NCBI RefSeq assembly: GCF_008727795.1
Contig: NZ_CP044222.1
Location: 1,798,001-1,862,000 of the forward strand
DNA from: Nitrincola iocasae
Lineage (GTDB): Bacteria; Pseudomonadota; Gammaproteobacteria; Pseudomonadales; Balneatricaceae
Direction: 5' to 3'
DNA length: 64,000 nt
A program made the translations under genes and the position numbers. Each line of letters opens with the position of its first letter. Position 1 is the stretch's first letter. Below, piece after piece: positions 59,367-64,000 of this stretch. The notes below the pieces were generated by a model that searched no databases, was not told the origin of the DNA, and saw nothing but the letters and a program-made list of their open reading frames with translations.

Positions 59367-61199
59367 ATGTCCATGTGGTTGTCTATTTCTTGTAAAGAGC
59401 GTCCCTTGCAGTGGTTGGGTACGGCTTTGATCATGTTGAGTTTCAGTGTTTCTGCGGCTTCCGCTGTGCCGGTACAGGATACGGCGGCTATCGCACCGGA
59501 AAGGGCGAGTGGATTTACCGTTAAATCTCCGGTTGAAACCCAGCGCTTTGCTGTCGCTGCCGCCAATCCGCTGGCAACAGAAGCGGGCTATCAGATAATA
59601 CAGGCTGGAGGCTCGGCGATAGATGCGGCTGTAGCAATACAAGCTGTGCTGACACTGGTGGAGCCTCAGTCCAGTGGCATAGGGGGTGGGGCGTTCCTTA
59701 TGTATTCAGATGGCCAGCAGATAATCGCCTATGATGGCCGTGAAACAGCACCTGCTGCTGTTGACGAAACTCTGTTTCTGGATGATCAGGGCAACCCGCT
59801 GGAGTTTATGGATGCCGTAGCCAGTGGGTTGTCCGTCGGTGTGCCGGGTGTGTTGAAAATGCTGGAGCAGGCTCACCGTGAGCAGGGTCAGCTTGATTGG
59901 GAAGTGTTATTTCAGCCAGCTATTCGTTTAGCGGAGCAAGGGTTTGCTGTTAGCCCGAGACTGCATCAGTTGCTTAGCAGTGAACAGCATTTGCAACAGG
60001 ATCCGCTGGCGGCTGCTTTTTACTATGATGACCAGGGTGAGCCCCACCCAGTTGGCTATTTGCTAAGGAACCCGGCACTTGCCAACATCCTGAAACGTAT
60101 AGCGAGCGAGGGCAGTGAAGCTTTTTACCAGGGGGATGTTGCTGCGGACCTGGTTGCGCGCGTGCGCCAGCATTCGAGGCACCCTGGTAGGCTGAGTGAA
60201 GAAGACCTGGCCGCCTATCTACCCTTGCGTCGAGAGCCTATCTGCACCCTCTGGCAGCGCTACCGTATCTGCGGTTTTCCGCCACCGTCTTCCGGGCATC
60301 TGACGCTTATGCAGATTCTGGGGATTCTCGAGCATTTGCCTCAGCAGCCAGGTCTGGATGACACGGGATTGCCATCAGAGGCCTGGTTGCATCAGTTTCT
60401 GGAAGCGTCGCGGCTGAGCTTTGCTGACCGGGCGATGTATATTGCTGATCCGGATTTTGTTGAAGCGCCCGGCGGGAGCTGGCAGCACTTGTTACAGCCA
60501 AGCTATCTGAAGTCACGTGCTGCCCTGATCGGATCAGCCAGTATGGGAAGTGGTGGAGCCCGGGCGGGTGAGCCTTTCGTGATCACCACAGCCTATGCGC
60601 CTCAACCTGAGCAACCAGAGTATGGCACCAGTCATATCAGCATCGTCGATGCAGACGGGCGAGCGCTGGCTATGACAACAACGATAGAGTCAGCATTTGG
60701 CGCACGTATTTTGGCTGATGGGGGGACGGGACTGGATGGTGGTTACCTGCTTAACAATGAATTGACCGACTTTTCGTTTCAATCCCAGGATGCACAGGGC
60801 CGCCCGATTGCTAATCGGGTAGAGCCTGGCAAGCGCCCACGCTCCAGTATGAGCCCGACCCTGGTATTTGATGCTGAGTCCGGTGAATTGGTCGCCAGTC
60901 TGGGGTCGCCAGGGGGCGCGGCGATTATTCACTATACCGCGAAAACCCTGGTTGCGATGCTGGATTGGCGGTTAGATGCGCAGGCCGCCATCAGTTTGCC
61001 TCATGCTATTACCCTGGGTGGCCCTGTTTATCTTGAGCAGGGACGCTTTTCTGCCGTCTTGTTGGAAGCCTTGCGGTCACGTGGTCATGATGTCAGTGAA
61101 CGTGAATTAACCAGTGGTTTACAGGTGATTAAGGTGATACCTACAGGGTTCAGTGGTGGGGCCGACCCTCGCCGAGAGGGTGTGGTACTCGGCGATTGA
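59367..61199 (+). CDS. ggt: Gamma-glutamyltransferase (glutathione hydrolase)
   Basis: The protein has 610 residues. A signal peptide ends near VSAASA. The large subunit includes AANPLATEAGYQIIQAGGSA and EPQSSGIGGGAFLMY. Autocleavage should occur before the Thr of PEYGTSHISIVDADGRA, which becomes the N-terminal nucleophile of the small subunit, and SSMSPTLVFD and LGSPGG are further active-site blocks. It cleaves the gamma-glutamyl bond of glutathione in the periplasm. It has its own transcript, starting after the clpX terminator. Its position in place of lon may reflect local rearrangement. Confidence 0.93.
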   Translation: MSMWLSISCKERPLQWLGTALIMLSFSVSAASAVPVQDTAAIAPERASGFTVKSPVETQRFAVAAANPLATEAGYQIIQAGGSAIDAAVAIQAVLTLVEPQSSGIGGGAFLMYSDGQQIIAYDGRETAPAAVDETLFLDDQGNPLEFMDAVASGLSVGVPGVLKMLEQAHREQGQLDWEVLFQPAIRLAEQGFAVSPRLHQLLSSEQHLQQDPLAAAFYYDDQGEPHPVGYLLRNPALANILKRIASEGSEAFYQGDVAADLVARVRQHSRHPGRLSEEDLAAYLPLRREPICTLWQRYRICGFPPPSSGHLTLMQILGILEHLPQQPGLDDTGLPSEAWLHQFLEASRLSFADRAMYIADPDFVEAPGGSWQHLLQPSYLKSRAALIGSASMGSGGARAGEPFVITTAYAPQPEQPEYGTSHISIVDADGRALAMTTTIESAFGARILADGGTGLDGGYLLNNELTDFSFQSQDAQGRPIANRVEPGKRPRSSMSPTLVFDAESGELVASLGSPGGAAIIHYTAKTLVAMLDWRLDAQAAISLPHAITLGGPVYLEQGRFSAVLLEALRSRGHDVSERELTSGLQVIKVIPTGFSGGADPRREGVVLGD

Positions 61200-61297
61200 T
61201 TGCATTCTATAGATAACAGATTTTATAATTTTAGAGTATAAAGGAATTGATCGGAATGGATGTCCACTGTTTGGCTGTGCCGCCATAGGAGACAAGT

Positions 61298-62137
61298 ATG
61301 CATTCTGATTCACCTCTGGTATCTGTTGAATGGCTAGTCCAAAATCTGGATAACCCAAAACTACTGTTGCTGGATGCCAGTATGGACCAGGTTGTAGGCA
61401 CGGCGCCGCTGGTGTACGAGCAGTGCTGTTGTATTCCTGGGGCACGCCAATGCGACCTGGAAAATCGATTCATTGACAAAGACAGTCCACTGCCACATAC
61501 CTTGCCGTCAGAAACCGTATTTACCCAACAGGCACAGAGGTTGGGTATTAATGCTGACAGTATCATCGTGATTTATGATAACCAGGGGATTTATGCTGCA
61601 CCGCGAGCCTGGTGGATGTTTCGTATCATGGGGCATGAGCAGGTCTATGTTGTTGATGGTGGCTTGCCGGAGTGGCAGCGTCAGGGGCATGCGACAGGGT
61701 CGGAGTTTGCTCAGGCTTCCAGGCCAGGTGATATTCAAGGTGTTTTTCAGCCGCAGCGGGTCTGTTCCTGTGCCCAGTTACTGAATTCACTGGGAGCACC
61801 CCATACCGAGATTATCGATGCCCGTTCAGAGGCACGCTTTTATGGTCAAGCTCCTGAGCCGCGTCCCGGTTTGCGTGGCGGTCATATACCAGGATCGGTC
61901 AATCTACCCTTTCTTGACTTGATGCAAGGCTTTAGGTTTTTACCTCGATCAATGCTTGCGGAGAGGTTCGCCGCCTGCGGGGTTAGTTCGGAGGATCGAC
62001 TAATTTTCTCTTGTGGATCAGGTATTACGGCTTGTATCGTACTCTTGGCTGCAGCGGTTGTCGGGTATCAATCTCTTGGTCTGTATGATGGTTCCTGGAG
62101 TGAGTGGGGTGCAAATCACCAACTTCCGATAGACTGA
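61298..62137 (+). CDS. sseA: 3-mercaptopyruvate sulphurtransferase (rhodanese family)
   Basis: The protein has 279 residues, with AGGAGA seven bases upstream of the ATG. Two rhodanese domains are present: an inactive one (about 5-130, SPLVSVEWLVQNLD, IPGARQCDLENRF) and an active one (about 150-275) with EIIDARSEARFYGQAPEPRP, GHIPGSVNLPF and the active-site loop CGSGITA. CGSGVTA-type loops mark 3-mercaptopyruvate sulphurtransferases rather than thiosulphate:cyanide rhodaneses. It transfers sulphane sulphur in cysteine breakdown. It is a single gene following ggt, both in sulphur/thiol metabolism. Confidence 0.92.
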   Translation: MHSDSPLVSVEWLVQNLDNPKLLLLDASMDQVVGTAPLVYEQCCCIPGARQCDLENRFIDKDSPLPHTLPSETVFTQQAQRLGINADSIIVIYDNQGIYAAPRAWWMFRIMGHEQVYVVDGGLPEWQRQGHATGSEFAQASRPGDIQGVFQPQRVCSCAQLLNSLGAPHTEIIDARSEARFYGQAPEPRPGLRGGHIPGSVNLPFLDLMQGFRFLPRSMLAERFAACGVSSEDRLIFSCGSGITACIVLLAAAVVGYQSLGLYDGSWSEWGANHQLPID

Positions 62138-62216
62138 GCAGCTACTCGGGGTTGATGAGAATGGCGTTGATATATCGCCTATTCCGCCCCTGTTCTTAAA
62201 CAAAAAAGGAAGCGCG

Positions 62217-63140
62217 ATGCTGTCATTTTTACAGGGTTTTTCAATTGGCTTGGCGCTTATGTGCGGACCTTGGCTGTTGACAGGTTTGCTGAATCCCGGG
62301 CTGGTGTTGCCTGGTGGGCGTGCTGAACGTATTCGAGTGATCAAGCGTTATGCCTTCGTGTTGCCATTTTTGTGTTTTCTGCTTGGGCTTACTTCCCTGT
62401 GGGGGGGCTTTGGTCCAAGTCTCCCTGGCTGGTTATCAGGGTTGGGTATTTTGTTTGTCTGGGTGCCGGTAGAGCGTGGTATAAGAGGTTATATTGAAAG
62501 ATTTAAGCAACGACAACATGCAAAGCGGGTAAAAGCTGAGCAGAAAGTCTGGCAGCAGGAGCGTGCAACAACCAGTCTGGATTTGGATGCGGCTGCAGCC
62601 CAGGCCGATCCTCTTGTGGCTAAGCTTCAGGCTATGAAGCGGAAACTCAAGCAGGTGCAGTTGGATGCATCACAGCCCGATCGTTTCTACACCCGATACA
62701 TCAAACTGCAGAGCTTGCTTGAACAGCGTTTTGAACCAGGCGAGCTAGCGATACAGCGGGCTCAATCCCTGATTCAGGATGTCTATCAAAGTGTCATTCG
62801 TCGGCTGCAACATCAAGCTGATTTGCAGCAGCAATGCTTGTCGCTGGATCCTGAATTCATTCGTCGTAAGCTTGATAATCCGGCAACAGCCCCGTCGGAA
62901 CGTGATGCTCTGCAAGCACGCTGGGTGTTGGTGGATAACATCTATCAGCAGCAATCACAGTTGCACGCAGAAAATGAGAAGACCCTAACAGCTCTGGATA
63001 CAACCAGTATGGCGTTAATGCAGTTGCAAACCCAGGATCCAGGTGTCAGTGACGCTGATAAAGTCATGCAAGCACTTGAACTGTTCAATCAGCGTGTGTC
63101 TCGATATGAATATACGCCTAACTCACGGAAACCATCATGA
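62217..63140 (+). CDS. Membrane/coiled-coil protein encoded with a TelA-family gene, unknown
   Basis: The protein has 307 residues. Helices lie at about 5-27, 45-62 and 68-83; the rest is cytoplasmic and mostly helical with Gln/Lys/Glu-rich coiled coil (about 95-300). The start is GFSIGLALMCGPWLLTG. I do not recognise a family; some TelA-linked membrane proteins (5-bromo-4-chloroindolyl phosphate hydrolysis family, XpaC-like) have this layout and position. Its stop overlaps the TelA-family ATG by 4 bases, so the proteins probably act together at the membrane. Confidence 0.75.
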   Translation: MLSFLQGFSIGLALMCGPWLLTGLLNPGLVLPGGRAERIRVIKRYAFVLPFLCFLLGLTSLWGGFGPSLPGWLSGLGILFVWVPVERGIRGYIERFKQRQHAKRVKAEQKVWQQERATTSLDLDAAAAQADPLVAKLQAMKRKLKQVQLDASQPDRFYTRYIKLQSLLEQRFEPGELAIQRAQSLIQDVYQSVIRRLQHQADLQQQCLSLDPEFIRRKLDNPATAPSERDALQARWVLVDNIYQQQSQLHAENEKTLTALDTTSMALMQLQTQDPGVSDADKVMQALELFNQRVSRYEYTPNSRKPS

Positions 63141-64000
63141 CTGAAAAGCCCTTGTCACTTGCTTCACCGGAACAGTTAGCTCAGGAATTGGATCAGTCGT
63201 CTGTGCAGCGCAATACAGATGACCTCAAAACTGAAGCACAGGGTTTTGTTAGTGCTCTGCTTGATGAGGCTATTGATAGGCAGCGTGAACAGATTGATCA
63301 TCTGGGTCTGGAGGTTCAGATAGAAGCCTCTCGACTGACTCATCTGCTAAATACCCCACTGGAACAGCTCGGTGCACAGGGAGCAGGGAGTGAGGTTGTC
63401 GTTGCGTCACTTGACCAATTGCGTAGGTTAATGCAGGAATTGAAGCCTGACCCTAAAGCGCTTGAAACGACGGCGATGAGTCGATTTCTCAGCCGAATCT
63501 CGGTGCTGCAGTCACCGGTAAAGCGCTACTTCAAGCGCTTTGAGACCGCACAGGATACCTTGAATTCGCTGATTCAGGGTTTGGAGGCAGGTCGGGATAG
63601 ATTGCATCGGGATAATGTTACTCTGGGTCATGATCAGCAGGATATGCGTACTGCTCTGGAATCACTGACACGCTTTGCATTGCTCGGCCAACTGGTAGAT
63701 GATGAGCTTAATAATAAGCTACAAAACAATGAGTTAAATGATAATGATAAGGTGTTTATTGAAGAAGAGTTGTTGTTTCCACTCCGCCAACGCATCCTGG
63801 ATTTGCAGCAGCAACAGGCCGTTTGTCAGCAGGGGATATTGGCTGTAGAAGTGGTTATTCGCAATAACCGCGAGCTGATTCGTGGAGTTGATCGTGGGTT
63901 AAATGTTACGCTGTCTGCATTACGGGTTGCCGTTACCGTGGCACTGGCGCTGTCAAATCAGAAATTGGTGCTTGATCATATCGATGCGCTTAATGACACC
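63137..64000 (+). CDS. TelA/YaaN family protein (toxic anion resistance), N-terminal part
   Basis: The gene begins at ATG 63137 and is open to the window edge (288 codons). TelA-family blocks are LRRLMQELKPDPKALE, SRISVLQSPVKRYFKRFE (membrane-proximal helix region), DNVTLGHDQQDMRTALESL, EEELLFPLRQRILDLQQQQ and NNRELIRGVDRGLNVTLSAL. Members are linked to tellurite or envelope-stress tolerance in several bacteria; the mechanism is unknown. It is coupled to the upstream membrane/coiled-coil gene. The C-terminal part is outside the window. Confidence 0.9.
   Translation, partial: MTEKPLSLASPEQLAQELDQSSVQRNTDDLKTEAQGFVSALLDEAIDRQREQIDHLGLEVQIEASRLTHLLNTPLEQLGAQGAGSEVVVASLDQLRRLMQELKPDPKALETTAMSRFLSRISVLQSPVKRYFKRFETAQDTLNSLIQGLEAGRDRLHRDNVTLGHDQQDMRTALESLTRFALLGQLVDDELNNKLQNNELNDNDKVFIEEELLFPLRQRILDLQQQQAVCQQGILAVEVVIRNNRELIRGVDRGLNVTLSALRVAVTVALALSNQKLVLDHIDALNDT

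Overview
The window is chromosomal DNA from a gammaproteobacterium of the Pseudomonadales/Oceanospirillales type. Gene order, protein sequences and intact tRNAs all point there. The left part (sthA, PilZ gene, lolC/E-lolD, DUF2062, comEC, exbB/exbD-like pair, lpxK, Trm112-like, kdsB, murB, rne, rluC) and two other blocks (lpxH, ppiB, glnS, cysS; and folD, tRNAs, tig, clpP, clpX) follow the order I recall from Pseudomonas. I cannot name a genus from sequence alone.

Layout. 1-10.9 kb: the 3' end of sthA, an intergenic mosaic repeat, a c-di-GMP (PilZ) gene, lipoprotein export (one LolC/E protein plus LolD), DNA uptake (ComEC), lipid A/KDO genes (lpxK, kdsB) and murB. 10.9-15.4 kb: RNase E and RluC, divergent. 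15.4-23.2 kb: miaE, lpxH-ppiB, glnS, a lipoprotein gene, cysS and mgtE. 23.2-54.0 kb: a metal-acquisition island lying between cysS and folD. 54.1-64 kb: folD, an Arg-His-Leu-His tRNA cluster, tig-clpP-clpX, gamma-glutamyltransferase, a 3-mercaptopyruvate sulfurtransferase, an unknown membrane/coiled-coil protein and the start of a TelA-family gene.

The island has several units. (i) A region-2-only ECF sigma-like gene with a 54-residue membrane protein, and bfd. (ii) Two bacterioferritin subunits with complementary defects. (iii) A complete haem uptake locus: hemP, TonB-dependent receptor, hutX, hmuTUV and a HugZ/HutZ-type haem-degrading protein. (iv) A second TonB-dependent receptor overlapping a di-haem cytochrome c peroxidase/MauG-like gene. 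(v) A CirA/FepA-like siderophore receptor, a MacAB-type exporter, four small envelope genes (DUF2271, DUF4198 and two unknowns), a Zn/Mn/Fe-type ABC importer with two binding proteins, a PepSY membrane protein and a membrane-anchored NADPH flavoprotein. (vi) A Zur-box-preceded COG0523 GTPase. (vii) An exbB-exbD-exbD-tonB operon that could energise the receptors.

Fur-box-like sites precede the sigma-like gene, bfd, hemP (facing the bacterioferritin genes), the CirA-like receptor, macA, the DUF2271 operon and exbB.

The most interesting reading is that unit (v) is a self-contained module for periplasmic siderophore reduction and recycling. It resembles the Pseudomonas aeruginosa pyoverdine FpvGHJK/FpvCDEF plus PvdRT systems. 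Here it has no siderophore biosynthesis genes nearby, a dedicated NADPH flavoprotein, and two small periplasmic proteins whose predicted mature N-terminus is histidine. A two-copy mosaic palindromic repeat (about 0.42-0.91 kb and 49.7-50.0 kb) is a second noteworthy signal.
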